Assembly (NCBI RefSeq): GCF_019145435.1
Contig: NZ_JAHSTS010000002.1
Span: 806,001-870,000, forward strand
Direction: 5' to 3'
DNA: 64,000 bases
From: Pseudomonas ekonensis
Lineage (GTDB): Bacteria; Pseudomonadota; Gammaproteobacteria; Pseudomonadales; Pseudomonadaceae
Shown here: positions 18,781-27,548 of the stretch, in pieces
How the letters are laid out: each line of letters starts with the position of its first letter
Position numbering within the stretch: the first letter of the stretch is position 1
Program-made: the position numbers and the translations under genes
The notes under the pieces: model-generated
What the model saw: only the letters and a program-made list of their open reading frames with translations
Told to the model about the DNA's origin: nothing
Database searches by the model: none

Positions 18781-19695
18781 ATGCCTGCCAACCATTTCAA
18801 CACCCACTGCCCCGACTGGGCCGAGGCCTTGCTCAACGGCTTCAGCCAGATCTTCCTCCAGCGCCATCCGCTCTGCGGGTTGCTGTGCCTCCTGGCGATC
18901 CTGCTGACCGCTCCGGTGCTGTTCGCCGGCGCCCTGCTCGGCGCCGTCGCCGGCCTGCTCACCGCCCAGCGCCGCAACTACGCCAAGGCGGACCGCCAGG
19001 CCGGCCTGTTCAGCTACAACGGCGTGCTGATCGGCCTATTGCTGAGCCTGCACTTTCCCTGGTCGCCGATGTTGCCGCCGCTGATCCTGGCGGCCGGCGG
19101 GCTGAGCGCGATGATCACCCAGCAGTGGCTCAAGCGTGTCAGCCTCAAGCAATGCCTGCCCGCCTACACCGCGCCGTTCGTGATGCTGGGCTGGATCGCC
19201 CTGACCTTCGCCGAACCGGCAGCGCCTGCGCCCGCCCCCGAAACGAACGCCGTCAACCTGATCGGCGCGGCGCTCAACGGCTTCGGCCAGGTGATGTTCC
19301 TCGACCATCCGCTGGCCGGCGCCTTGATCGCCGCCGGCCTGTTGCTCGCCGACCGCCGTGCGTTCGGCTGGGCGCTGCTGGCGTCGGCCATCGGCCTGGG
19401 CGCCAGCCTGCTGCAGCATGACAGCCAGGCTGCCCTGCTCGGCCTGGGCGGCTACAACGCCGTGCTGGCCGCGCTTGCCTTCAGCGCCCAGCGCCGGCAA
19501 CCGTGGCTGCCGCTGGCGGGCATCGGCCTGGCGTTGCTGACGACGCCGCTGTTCGGCGCGCTGGGGCTGGCGCCCCTCACGGCGCCGTTCATCCTCGCCT
19601 GCTGGCTGCTGCGCACCGGCACACGCCTGGCGGGCGAACCCGAACCGAACGCCGCGTCTTGCGCTGGCGGGGAGAATCAACCTAGGCTGCGCTGA
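18781..19695 (+). CDS. Urea transporter, UT family
   Basis: A 304-residue UT-family channel with ten or so hydrophobic segments in two similar halves. Each half carries an LNG-type start (LLNGFSQIFLQRHPLCGLL and ALNGFGQVMFLDHPLAGAL), the family's internal repeat. It allows passive urea passage through the inner membrane. No urease genes are in the window. The ATG at 18781 is chosen over a TTG ten codons upstream. Confidence 0.88.
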   Translation: MPANHFNTHCPDWAEALLNGFSQIFLQRHPLCGLLCLLAILLTAPVLFAGALLGAVAGLLTAQRRNYAKADRQAGLFSYNGVLIGLLLSLHFPWSPMLPPLILAAGGLSAMITQQWLKRVSLKQCLPAYTAPFVMLGWIALTFAEPAAPAPAPETNAVNLIGAALNGFGQVMFLDHPLAGALIAAGLLLADRRAFGWALLASAIGLGASLLQHDSQAALLGLGGYNAVLAALAFSAQRRQPWLPLAGIGLALLTTPLFGALGLAPLTAPFILACWLLRTGTRLAGEPEPNAASCAGGENQPRLR

Positions 19696-19716
19696 TCTTT
19701 TCCCCGAGCGCTTTGA

Positions 19717-20541
19717 ATGAACAGCAACGCCACGTGGCGCGACCGCCTCTACGTGATCATTTTCCAGACCGACACGGTGGCCGGCCGCCGTTTCGACAAG
19801 ACCCTGCTCCTGATCATCCTCGCCAGCCTGGTGGTGGTGATCCTGGACAGCATCGACGACGTCCACCAGAACTACGCCAGCCTGCTGGCGTACATCGAAT
19901 GGGGCTTCACGGTCATTTTCCTGGGCGAGTACCTGCTGCGCCTGTACTGCTCGCCCAGGCCATTGCGCTATGCCTTCAGCTTCTACGGGCTGGTGGACCT
20001 GCTGGCGATCGTGCCCGGCATCCTCGCGCTGTACTACGCCGACGCGCAGTACCTGCTGATCATCCGGGTGATCCGGATGCTGCGCATCTTCCGCGTGCTG
20101 AAGCTGGGCAACTACCTGAGCCAGGCGCATTACCTGCTCGACGCCCTGCGCGGCAGCAAGCAGAAGATTCTGGTGTTCCTGCTCACGGTCTGCACCCTGG
20201 TCACCGTGTTCGGCACCCTGATGTATGTGGTCGAAGGCCCCGAGCGCGGCTTCACCAGCATCCCCAAAAGCATCTATTGGGCTATCGTGACCCTGACCAC
20301 CGTGGGTTACGGCGACATCGTGCCCAAGACCCCGTTGGGCCAGGTGATCTCGTCGATGGTGATGATCACCGGTTACTCGATCATCGCCGTGCCCACCGGG
20401 ATCTTCACGGCGGAACTGGCCACCGCCATGCGCGGCGGGCAAAAGCGTCACGATTGCCCGGTGTGCGCCAAGGACAGCCATGAACAGGAAGCGTCGTTCT
20501 GCTCCCGTTGCGGTAATGCGCTATACAGGAAAATGGAATAA
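19717..20541 (+). CDS. Voltage-gated potassium channel with C-terminal zinc ribbon
   Basis: A 274-residue Kv-like channel with S1-S6. The S4-like segment RVIRMLRIFRVLKL carries regularly spaced arginines, and the selectivity filter is TTVGYGD in TLTTVGYGDIVPKTPLG. After S6 a short cytosolic tail holds CPVC, an 11-residue spacer, then CSRC: a zinc-ribbon pattern. A matching channel lies at this position in P. aeruginosa (PA1496 area), by memory. Physiological role unknown; the ribbon may be for assembly or redox/metal sensing. Confidence 0.9.
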   Translation: MNSNATWRDRLYVIIFQTDTVAGRRFDKTLLLIILASLVVVILDSIDDVHQNYASLLAYIEWGFTVIFLGEYLLRLYCSPRPLRYAFSFYGLVDLLAIVPGILALYYADAQYLLIIRVIRMLRIFRVLKLGNYLSQAHYLLDALRGSKQKILVFLLTVCTLVTVFGTLMYVVEGPERGFTSIPKSIYWAIVTLTTVGYGDIVPKTPLGQVISSMVMITGYSIIAVPTGIFTAELATAMRGGQKRHDCPVCAKDSHEQEASFCSRCGNALYRKME

Positions 20542-20564
20542 GCAAAGAGCTTTTTAATCTTTAA

Positions 20565-20592
20565 GCGACTATGCGCAGGCCGCTATAGTCGC
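20565..20592. promoter_or_regulatory. Inverted repeat over candidate cysP promoter
   Basis: The arms GCGACTAT and ATAGTCGC (perfect 8 bp) are separated by 12 nt. The right arm overlaps a -10-like TATAGT at 20584-20589, and TTAAGC at the left arm sits 17 nt upstream of it. It could be an operator or a leader hairpin. Confidence 0.45.
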
Positions 20593-20644
20593 TGGCAAAT
20601 GGCCCGCCCCCGGCCGCAACACACCCCAGAACAAGGAATGCGCA

Positions 20645-21643
20645 GTGAAAAAACTCTTTGGCGCCTCACTTCTCGCCGCCGCCCTCGCCTTCACTGGCGC
20701 CGCCCAGGCCGCCCCGACCCTGCTGAACGTTTCCTACGACGTGATGCGCGATTTCTACAAGGACTACAACACCGCGTTCCAGAAGCACTGGCAGGCCGAG
20801 CACAACGAAAACATCACCGTGCAGATGTCGTTCGGCGGTTCGAGCAAGCAGGCGCGCTCGGTCATCGACGGGCTGCCGGCCGATGTCATCACCATGAACA
20901 TGGCCACCGACATCAACGCCCTGGCCGACAACGGCCAACTGGTGCCGAACGACTGGGTCGCGCGTCTGCCGAACAACAGCGCGCCGTTCACCTCCGCCAC
21001 CGTGTTCATCGTGCGCAAAGGCAACCCGAAAGCCCTGAAGGATTGGCCGGACCTGCTCAAGGACGGCGTGCAAGTGATCGTGCCTAACCCTAAGACCTCG
21101 GGCAACGGCCGCTACACCTACCTGTCGGCCTGGGGCTATGTGCTCAAGAACGGCGGCGACGAGAACAAGGCCAAGGACTTCGTCGGCAAGCTGTTCAAGC
21201 AGGCCCCCGTACTGGACACCGGCGGCCGCGCCGCCACCACCACGTTCATGACCAACCAGATCGGCGACGTGCTGGTGACCTTCGAGAACGAGGCGGAAAT
21301 GATCGCCCGCGAGTTCGGCCGCGACCAGTTCGAAGTCATCTACCCGAGCGTGTCCGCCGAAGCCGAGCCGCCGGTGTCGGTGGTCGACAAGGTGGTCGAG
21401 AAGAAAGGCTCCCGCGCCGCCGCCGAGGCCTACCTCAAGTACCTGTGGTCGCCGGAAGGCCAGGAGATCGCCGCCGCCAACTACCTGCGTCCGCGTGATC
21501 CGGCGGTGCTGGCCAAGTACACCGACCGCTTCCCGAAAGTCGACTTCCTGTCGGTGGAGAAGACCTTCGGGGACTGGCGCACCGTGCAGAAGACCCACTT
21601 CAACGACGGCGGGATCTTCGATCAGATCTACACCAACAAGTAA
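20645..21643 (+). CDS. cysP: Sulfate/thiosulfate-binding periplasmic protein
   Basis: A 332-residue binding protein with a signal peptide (MKKLFGASLLAAALAFTGAAQA) and the Sbp/CysP fold: LLNVSYDVMRDFYKDYN, SFGGSSKQARSVIDG, ADVITMNMATDIN and NPKTSGNGRYTYL line the oxyanion pocket in family structures. It starts with GTG at 20645 behind AAGGA. The cysTWA permease genes are not adjacent, so it is either a stand-alone binding protein or the permease lies elsewhere. Confidence 0.93.
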   Translation: MKKLFGASLLAAALAFTGAAQAAPTLLNVSYDVMRDFYKDYNTAFQKHWQAEHNENITVQMSFGGSSKQARSVIDGLPADVITMNMATDINALADNGQLVPNDWVARLPNNSAPFTSATVFIVRKGNPKALKDWPDLLKDGVQVIVPNPKTSGNGRYTYLSAWGYVLKNGGDENKAKDFVGKLFKQAPVLDTGGRAATTTFMTNQIGDVLVTFENEAEMIAREFGRDQFEVIYPSVSAEAEPPVSVVDKVVEKKGSRAAAEAYLKYLWSPEGQEIAAANYLRPRDPAVLAKYTDRFPKVDFLSVEKTFGDWRTVQKTHFNDGGIFDQIYTNK

Positions 21644-21658
21644 GCCCCGGCGGCAATG

Positions 21659-21686
21659 AAAAAGGCGACCAAGCGGTCGCCTTTTT
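21659..21686. terminator. Bidirectional terminator, cysP / DUF5666-like gene
   Basis: The stem AAAAAGGCGACC/GGTCGCCTTTTT lies between convergent genes, 16 nt after the cysP stop. Confidence 0.9.
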
Positions 21687-21697
21687 ACATGGGGGAG

Positions 21698-22318
21698 TCA
21701 CATCGGCGGGGTCACGCCGTCCTTGCCGGCCGAGATCGACTGCGCCGTCAGCGTGCCGTCCGCGCTCTGGGTCACGAACGTGACGATCTTCACCCCGACC
21801 TTGAGCAGGCTGCGGTCGCCCGGCAGCAGGTTGACGATGGGCACGTCCTCCGGCACCAGGATCTTCTGCTGGCCGCCCTTGTAGTTGACGGTCAGCACCC
21901 GGCCGTTGCTCACCACCAGGTCGCCGACGCTGCCGTTGGTCATGCTGCTGCCCTTGGCCAGGTCGAACGGCCGGTGGCCGTCGCCGCTGCCGGCCAGTTC
22001 CGGCGGGAACACATGCACCTCCAGCGCCTTGAGCGTGCCGTCCTCCTGGGGAATGGCCGCCGAACCGATGTAGCTGCCGGGCTTGATGTCCTCGATGTTG
22101 GCCAGGGTCACGGCGCGGATCCGGGTGTCCTTGGTCAGCTGGATCACCACGTTCTCGCCGCCGTTGGCGTGGACTTTCAAGGTGTCGGGGCTGACGACGG
22201 CGATCTCGCCGCGCACGCCCATGCGCATGCCCGGCGCCTCGCCGGCCTGCGCGCCGCCGGCACCGAACAGGCCGATCAAGGCCAGGGTTGCGCCGCAGCG
22301 AATCCACTGTCGAAACAT
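21698..22318 (-). CDS. Exported protein of unknown function (DUF5666-like)
   Basis: A 206-residue protein with a signal peptide (MFRQWIRCGATLALIGLFGAGGAQA). The mature part looks all-beta, with repeated strand pairs such as VRGEIAVVSPDTLKVHANGGENVVIQLTKDTRIRAV and GDLVVSNGRVLTVNYKGGQQKILV. It resembles DUF5666-type proteins, sometimes mislabelled as metal ABC transporter subunits. The ATG at 22318 has GGGAGG seven bases upstream. It is divergent from the MFS gene. No function can be assigned. Confidence 0.75.
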   Translation of the reverse strand: MFRQWIRCGATLALIGLFGAGGAQAGEAPGMRMGVRGEIAVVSPDTLKVHANGGENVVIQLTKDTRIRAVTLANIEDIKPGSYIGSAAIPQEDGTLKALEVHVFPPELAGSGDGHRPFDLAKGSSMTNGSVGDLVVSNGRVLTVNYKGGQQKILVPEDVPIVNLLPGDRSLLKVGVKIVTFVTQSADGTLTAQSISAGKDGVTPPM

Positions 22319-22457
22319 CGCGATCCTCCCTTCATGAACTCGAAAACCCACCGACAACATAAGCACGCTATCGAACAAGATGTAAGTGAATGTATCATCA
22401 ACCCTCAACGGCCGGACGCAAGGTTCGCCGATGGACGACATCCTCCGGGACGCCACC

Positions 22458-22474
22458 TATTCCGCAACGGAATA
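22458..22474. promoter_or_regulatory. Perfect palindrome upstream of MFS gene (LysR-type site candidate)
   Basis: TATTCCG-CAA-CGGAATA, perfect 7-bp arms, lies 86 bp upstream of the MFS start. A LysR regulator gene follows the MFS gene. Confidence 0.5.
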
Positions 22475-22559
22475 ATTGATATCGATCCAGGGCCGCTACC
22501 GCCGCCCCGCCGCGTCCCTTAGCCTCACCGCACTCCCATTTGCCGGACCTGAGAACCCC

Positions 22560-23747
22560 ATGACCGCCACAACTCACGCAATGACCCGAGGCATGGTGCT
22601 GCTGTTCGCTTTCTGCTGCGGCGCCATCGTTGCCAACATCTACTACGCCCAGCCGATCATCGGCCTGATCGCACCGGACATCGGCCTGACCGACACCCTG
22701 GCCAGCTTCATCGTCTCGCTGACCCAGATCGGTTACGCGCTGGGCCTGTTCTTCCTGGTGCCGCTGGGCGACCTGTTGGAGAACCGCCGCCTGATGATCG
22801 CCACCACCGTGGTGGCCATCGCCAGCCTGCTCGGCGCGGCGTTCACCGAACAACCCAACGTGTTCCTGCTGGTTTCGCTGCTGGTGGGCTTCAGCTCGGT
22901 GTCGGTGCAGATCCTCATCCCGCTGGCCGCGCACCTCACGCCCGAGGAATCCCGTGGCCGGGTGGTCGGCGCAATCATGGGCGGCCTGCTGCTGGGCATC
23001 CTGCTGGCGCGCCCCGTGTCGAGCGTGGTGGCCGACCACTTCGGCTGGCGCGCGATGTTCATGATCGCCGCGGCGCTGATGGCGGCGATCAGCATTGTCC
23101 TCGCCTTCACCGTGCCCAAGCGCCAGCCGGATCACAGCGCCTCCTACGGCCAGTTGATCGGCTCGCTCTGGACGCTGCTGCGCCAGCAGCCGGTGCTGCG
23201 CCAGCGGGCGTTCTACCAGGGCTGCATGTTCGCCGCCTTCAGCCTGTTCTGGACCGCCGTGCCGCTGGAGCTGGCGCGCAACCACGGCCTGTCCCAGAGC
23301 CAGATCGCGATCTTCGCCCTGGTCGGGGCCATCGGTGCCGTCGCCGCCCCGATCAGCGGTCGTCTGGCCGACGCCGGCCACACCCGCATCGCCTCGCTGC
23401 TGGCGATGCTGTTCGCCGTCCTGAGCTTCCTGCCCGCTTTCATCCACCCGGCCTACAGCGTGATCGGCCTGGCCGTCACCGGCGTGGTGCTCGACTTCTG
23501 CGTGCAGATGAACATGGTGCTCGGCCAGCGGGCGGTCTACGCCCTGGACGCCAAAAGCCGCGGCCGCCTCAATGCGCTGTACATGACCAGCATCTTCATC
23601 GGCGGCGCCTTCGGCTCGTCGGTGGCCAGCACGGTGTACGAGCATGGCGGCTGGCTATGGATCGTGATCGTGGGCAGCGCGTTTGCGCTCCTGGCGCTGG
23701 TGCGGTTCCTGAGTGTGGCGAAGAGGCCGGCGTTGGCGACGGCGTGA
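22560..23747 (+). CDS. MFS transporter (DHA1-type exporter)
   Basis: A 395-residue 12-helix major facilitator. The loop 2-3 motif reads GDLLENRRLMI and the helix-5 region carries GGLLLGILLARPVSSVVADHFGWR, typical of drug:H+ antiporters (AraJ/YnfM-like). The ATG at 22560 begins MTATTHAMTRGM. A LysR gene follows in the same direction; such pairs are usually an exporter and its regulator. The substrate is unknown. Confidence 0.88.
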   Translation: MTATTHAMTRGMVLLFAFCCGAIVANIYYAQPIIGLIAPDIGLTDTLASFIVSLTQIGYALGLFFLVPLGDLLENRRLMIATTVVAIASLLGAAFTEQPNVFLLVSLLVGFSSVSVQILIPLAAHLTPEESRGRVVGAIMGGLLLGILLARPVSSVVADHFGWRAMFMIAAALMAAISIVLAFTVPKRQPDHSASYGQLIGSLWTLLRQQPVLRQRAFYQGCMFAAFSLFWTAVPLELARNHGLSQSQIAIFALVGAIGAVAAPISGRLADAGHTRIASLLAMLFAVLSFLPAFIHPAYSVIGLAVTGVVLDFCVQMNMVLGQRAVYALDAKSRGRLNALYMTSIFIGGAFGSSVASTVYEHGGWLWIVIVGSAFALLALVRFLSVAKRPALATA

Positions 23748-23832
23748 TGTTCAGCAGCATCGCGTAGCCAAAGGTTCGCGCTGCCTTAGATTGCGCCAAC
23801 GCCCGACACTCCACATTGCGTGAGGATCTGAG

Positions 23833-24720
23833 ATGGACCGTCTCGCCGCCATGGAAACCTTCGTCTGCGTCGTGGAAACCGGCTCGTTTTCCGCGGCGGC
23901 CAGGCGCCTGGACATCGGCCAGCCCGCCGTGTCGAAAACCATCGCACAACTTGAAGCCCGGCTCGCCGTGCGCCTGTTGCTGCGCTCGACCCGGGGCCTG
24001 ACGCCCACCGAGGCCGGATTGGCGTATTTCGAGCGGGCCAAGCGCACCCTGGAAGAGGCCGACGAAGCCGACAACGCCGCCCGCGGCAGCGCCAGCGGCC
24101 TGAGCGGCAATCTGCGGGTCAGCGCTGCCGTGACGTTCGGCCGGATGAACGTGGTGCCGCACCTGGGGCGGTTTCTCGACCAGCACCCGCAGTTGGGCGT
24201 CGATCTGGTGCTGGACGACCGCAACATCAACCTCATGGAAGAAGGGATCGACGTCGCCCTGCGCATGGGCAACCTCGTCGACTCCGGCCTGACGGCACGC
24301 AAGATCGCGTCCTGCCGCCGGGTCGTGCTGGGAACCCCGGCCTACTTTGCCCGACACGGCATCCCCACTTGCCCCGCCGATCTGGCGCAGCACCAGGCCA
24401 CCGTGTACAACCGCAGCGGCGGCGCGACCTGGACCTTCTCAAAGGGCAGCGAAGAGCAGACCGCCACCCTGAGCGGACGCCTGCGGGTCAGCGCCGCCGA
24501 AGGCCTGCGCGCAGCCGTCCTCGCCGATCAAGGCTTGAGCGTCGCCTCCTGGTGGATGTTCGAGCCGGAACTGGCCAGCGGTGCGGCGGTGGAGGTTCTG
24601 AAGGACTGGACGCTGCCGGACCAGGATCTCTGGGCGGTCTTCCCGACAGGCCGGATGGCCAGCGCCAAGGCACGGGCATTCGTTGACCATGTGCAGAAAT
24701 CTCTGATGACGGAACGCTGA
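23833..24720 (+). CDS. LysR-family transcriptional regulator
   Basis: A 295-residue LTTR of the AaeR/DhcR-like group, starting MDRLAAMETFVCVVETGSFSAAARRL. The winged HTH spans about 1-60 (QPAVSKTIAQLEARLAVRLLLRSTRG) and the periplasmic-binding-like effector domain about 90-290. It lies downstream of the MFS gene in the same direction, 85 bp away, and probably controls it through the palindrome at 22458-22474. Confidence 0.92.
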   Translation: MDRLAAMETFVCVVETGSFSAAARRLDIGQPAVSKTIAQLEARLAVRLLLRSTRGLTPTEAGLAYFERAKRTLEEADEADNAARGSASGLSGNLRVSAAVTFGRMNVVPHLGRFLDQHPQLGVDLVLDDRNINLMEEGIDVALRMGNLVDSGLTARKIASCRRVVLGTPAYFARHGIPTCPADLAQHQATVYNRSGGATWTFSKGSEEQTATLSGRLRVSAAEGLRAAVLADQGLSVASWWMFEPELASGAAVEVLKDWTLPDQDLWAVFPTGRMASAKARAFVDHVQKSLMTER

Positions 24721-24815
24721 AACCTTCACAGGACAGGATACGAGTGAGGCATTCCTCTTTCACCGCTGTATACGATGCATGTGTTTTGTACCCGGCCCCA
24801 TTGAGGGACTTGCTG

Positions 24816-24857
24816 ATGTGGCTCGCCCTCGCCGGGCGTTTTCGGGCGATGCTCTGA
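24816..24857 (+). CDS. Possible 13-residue leader or small protein
   Basis: MWLALAGRFRAML is preceded by GAGGGA at a 7-nt spacing. It lies in the 193-bp gap between the LysR gene and the convergent lipoprotein gene. Supported only by the ribosome site; it may be chance. Confidence 0.2.
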   Translation: MWLALAGRFRAML

Positions 24858-24883
24858 GCCCCCCGCACAACCGCCAGACGGCA

Positions 24884-24909
24884 AAACGGCGATCCGGGGA
24901 TCGCCGTTT
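24884..24909. terminator. Terminator of the lipoprotein gene (bidirectional shape)
   Basis: The stem AAACGGCGATCC/GGATCGCCGTTT lies just past the stop of the lipoprotein gene. Confidence 0.8.
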
Positions 24910-24913
24910 GCAT

Positions 24914-25318
24914 TCACTGCCCGTACTGTTTGCCCAGCCCCGCCGGCACGCCGTGGATGTTGGTCTCCTCCCACGGGCCGTTGGGGCTGATCGAGCGGCT
25001 CCAGCCGTTGTTCCAGCGGTAGTAGGTGCGTTGTCGGTAGAAGGTGTCTGGCTGGTCGTCGAGGACGTAGACGCCCAGCTTCTGGTCCCAATGGCTGTTG
25101 CCGCCCGGCGGCGGGGCGAAGCTGGCGGAGGTGCGCGGAACCGGTTTCGAAGGTTTCGCGGGAACGCCCGGTTTGGCCGGTGTCGCCGGCGTCGACGGTT
25201 TGGGACCGGGCTGCGACGGCGGGATCGGCGGCAGCCGCGTCGGTTCAGGTTGCTGCACCGCACAGGCGCTGAGCCCTATGGCCAACGTGATGATGGTGAT
25301 TCGGGCAAGGGCGTTCAT
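24914..25318 (-). CDS. Small lipoprotein of unknown function
   Basis: A 134-residue protein with a lipobox (LSAC, Cys19). A Pro/Lys-rich spacer follows (about 22-66), then a compact tail with many aromatic residues (HWDQKLGVYVLDD, TYYRWNNGWSRSISPNGPWEE). I do not recognise a family beyond lipoprotein. It lies 27 bp after ccmI and may be read through from the ccm operon. Confidence 0.75.
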   Translation of the reverse strand: MNALARITIITLAIGLSACAVQQPEPTRLPPIPPSQPGPKPSTPATPAKPGVPAKPSKPVPRTSASFAPPPGGNSHWDQKLGVYVLDDQPDTFYRQRTYYRWNNGWSRSISPNGPWEETNIHGVPAGLGKQYGQ

Positions 25319-25345
25319 GGCGGTGCGTTCCTGAAGTTGTCCGGC

Positions 25346-26548
25346 CTATTTGTCCGGGCTGTCGATGGTCAATGTCTGCGGCGCGGTGGTGCTGCTCGCC
25401 AATGGCTGGCTGCGGCCGACCCACTCTCCCGCCGTCGGTTGACCGGCACGGGAAACGCGCGCAACCAGTTGGACTTCAGGGAAGTTCGACAGTTTCAACT
25501 GCGGCATCATCGCGTCGGCATCGCCCAGCTCGACGGTCACCGGCAGGTCCGCGACGGTCAGGCGCTTGGCCGCCAGCGGCGCCGGAGGCCCCGAAGTGGC
25601 GCGGGCAAAGATGAACACGCTGTCGCCCGGCTGCACCTTGCCCTTGAGCTCGCTGGCCAGGGCCACGCTGACCTTGAGCCGTGCGGCGGCCTTCGGCGCC
25701 GGGGCCTGGGCGACCTTGCCGCCGCTGGCCACCAGCTTCTCGGTGGCGCGGTCGATGCCGCCCTGCAGGGCCTCGCGGGACTTGTCCTGGGGCGGCAGTT
25801 GCGCCAGCAGACGGTTCCAGTAATCGATGGCTTCCTGGTAACGCTCGCCTTCGAAGGCGGCGATGCCCAGCAGGCCGAGGCTGGTGACTTCCTTCGGATC
25901 GGCCTTCAGCGCCTCGTCGGTCAGGGCCTTGACCTTGTCCGACCACTTCTTGCCGTCGGCGAAATACTGCGCCTGGGCCCATTGGCCCAGCAGTTCCGGC
26001 TGGCGCCCGGCCAGGTTGACGGTGCGTTCGAACATCTTCGCCGCGTCCGCCGGCCGGTCCTGGGCCATGTAGGTGCGGCCGAGGAAGTAGAGGCCTTCGG
26101 CCGAGTCCGGCTGCGCTTCCACCGTGCGCTCAAGGCGCCGGGTCATCTCTTCCATCGACTGCGGCGCCTGGGCGAACTCCCGGGTCAGCTCGACCTTGTC
26201 GCTGGCGCCGAAATGCAGGTACAGCCCCAGGCCCAGCACCGGCACCAGCACCGCCGCCAGCAGCGGCAACGGCTTGCCCAGGCGGGAAACCTGCGCCGGC
26301 GCCACGCCTTCGGTGTCGGCCAGCAGTTCACGGGCCGCTTCGGCGCGGCCGCTGTCCATCTGCGCGGCGTCAAGCACGCCTTCAGCCTGCTGCGCCTGCA
26401 GTTCGGCCACGCGCTCCTGGTACAGCGCGACGTTCAGGGCGGTGCGGTCTTCCTCACGCTGGGCACGGCGACCGCGCAGCACGGGAATCAGCAGGAAACT
26501 CAGGGCGACCAGAAGCAACAGCCCTGCGGCGAGCCAGAAATCAATCAT
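25346..26548 (-). CDS. ccmI: Cytochrome c maturation protein CcmI
   Basis: A 400-residue inner-membrane protein that holds apocytochrome c for haem ligation. There are two membrane helices (about 4-24 and 94-112) with an acidic, basic and Gln-rich cytosolic loop between them. A TPR region follows (about 130-260), and then a C-terminal beta domain ([29 protein letters not shown]). Last gene of the ccm operon; overlaps ccmH by 4 nt. Confidence 0.93.
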   Translation of the reverse strand: MIDFWLAAGLLLLVALSFLLIPVLRGRRAQREEDRTALNVALYQERVAELQAQQAEGVLDAAQMDSGRAEAARELLADTEGVAPAQVSRLGKPLPLLAAVLVPVLGLGLYLHFGASDKVELTREFAQAPQSMEEMTRRLERTVEAQPDSAEGLYFLGRTYMAQDRPADAAKMFERTVNLAGRQPELLGQWAQAQYFADGKKWSDKVKALTDEALKADPKEVTSLGLLGIAAFEGERYQEAIDYWNRLLAQLPPQDKSREALQGGIDRATEKLVASGGKVAQAPAPKAAARLKVSVALASELKGKVQPGDSVFIFARATSGPPAPLAAKRLTVADLPVTVELGDADAMMPQLKLSNFPEVQLVARVSRAGQPTAGEWVGRSQPLASSTTAPQTLTIDSPDK

Positions 26549-27015
26549 TCTTGGTTTTTATCCAACAGTTGGTCGAGGCGCTGGCGCTCTTCGGCGGACA
26601 GCGAGGACGGCGTCCCGGCGCGTTGCCCGCGACGGCGGCGCACGATCACGGCGATCACCGCCAGGCCGCCGAGCAGCAGCCCGGCAGGGCCGAACCACAG
26701 CAGCGCGGTCTTGGCGTTGAGCGCCGGCTTGTAGCGGACGAAATCACCGTAGCGGTCGACCATGAAGTCGATGATCTGCTGATTGTCCTTGCCCTCGCCG
26801 AGCATGCGGAAGATCTCCTTGCGCAGGTCGGCGGCGATCGGCGCGTTGGAATCGGCGATGTCCTGGTTCTGGCACTTGGGGCAACGCAGTTCCTTGGTCA
26901 GTTCGCGAAAGCGCTCGCGATCCGCGTCCGTAGCGAACCGGTAGGTGTCGATGGCCGCGTGGGCCACGCCGGCCAGGCTCAAGCCCAGGACAGCGGCGGC
27001 GATCCAGCGCTTCAT
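26545..27015 (-). CDS. ccmH: Cytochrome c maturation protein CcmH
   Basis: A 156-residue thioredoxin-like reductant of apocytochrome c. It has a signal peptide (to AHA20), the LRCPKCQNQ motif with Cys45 and Cys48, and a C-terminal membrane helix (about 105-125). Overlaps ccmG and ccmI by 4 nt each. Confidence 0.95.
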   Translation of the reverse strand: MKRWIAAAVLGLSLAGVAHAAIDTYRFATDADRERFRELTKELRCPKCQNQDIADSNAPIAADLRKEIFRMLGEGKDNQQIIDFMVDRYGDFVRYKPALNAKTALLWFGPAGLLLGGLAVIAVIVRRRRGQRAGTPSSLSAEERQRLDQLLDKNQE

Positions 27016-27548
27016 GGCGTGGCCTCATCGACCAGCGCCTGGTACTTGGCCGCCAGTTTTTCCCGCCAGACCTGCTCGTCGATCACCCCCACGAACTTGT
27101 CGCGGATGATGCCCTTGGCGTCGATGAAGAAGGTTTCAGGGGCGCCGTACACACCGAGATTCAGGCCCAGGGAGCCTTCGTCGTCGCGGATGTCGAGCCG
27201 GTACGGGTTGTGGAACTCGGCCAGCCATTTCAGGGCGTCGGCGTTGGTGTCCTTGTAGTTGATGCCGTAGATCACCACGCCGCGCTCGGCCAGTTTGTTC
27301 AGCACCGGATGCTCGACCCGGCAGGAAATGCACCAGGTGCCCCAGACGTTCACCAGGGCCGGCTTGCCGAGGATGTCGGCGCGGGTCAGGGTCTTGTCGC
27401 CCTGCACCGCCGGCAGGGAGAACTCCGGGAACGGCTTGCCGATCATCGCCGACGGCAGTTCCGCAGGGTCCAGGTACAGGCCGCGGTAAAGGAAAACGGC
27501 CACCAGCAGGAACACCGCCAGGGGCACCAGCATCAACCAACGTCTCAT
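27012..27548 (-). CDS. ccmG: Thiol:disulfide interchange protein CcmG (DsbE)
   Basis: A 178-residue membrane-anchored thioredoxin that reduces CcmH or apocytochrome c. N-terminal anchor at 5-22, active site WCISC (Cys73/Cys76) and the conserved GVYGAPETFFID cis-proline loop. Overlaps ccmF by 4 nt. Confidence 0.96.
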   Translation of the reverse strand: MRRWLMLVPLAVFLLVAVFLYRGLYLDPAELPSAMIGKPFPEFSLPAVQGDKTLTRADILGKPALVNVWGTWCISCRVEHPVLNKLAERGVVIYGINYKDTNADALKWLAEFHNPYRLDIRDDEGSLGLNLGVYGAPETFFIDAKGIIRDKFVGVIDEQVWREKLAAKYQALVDEATP

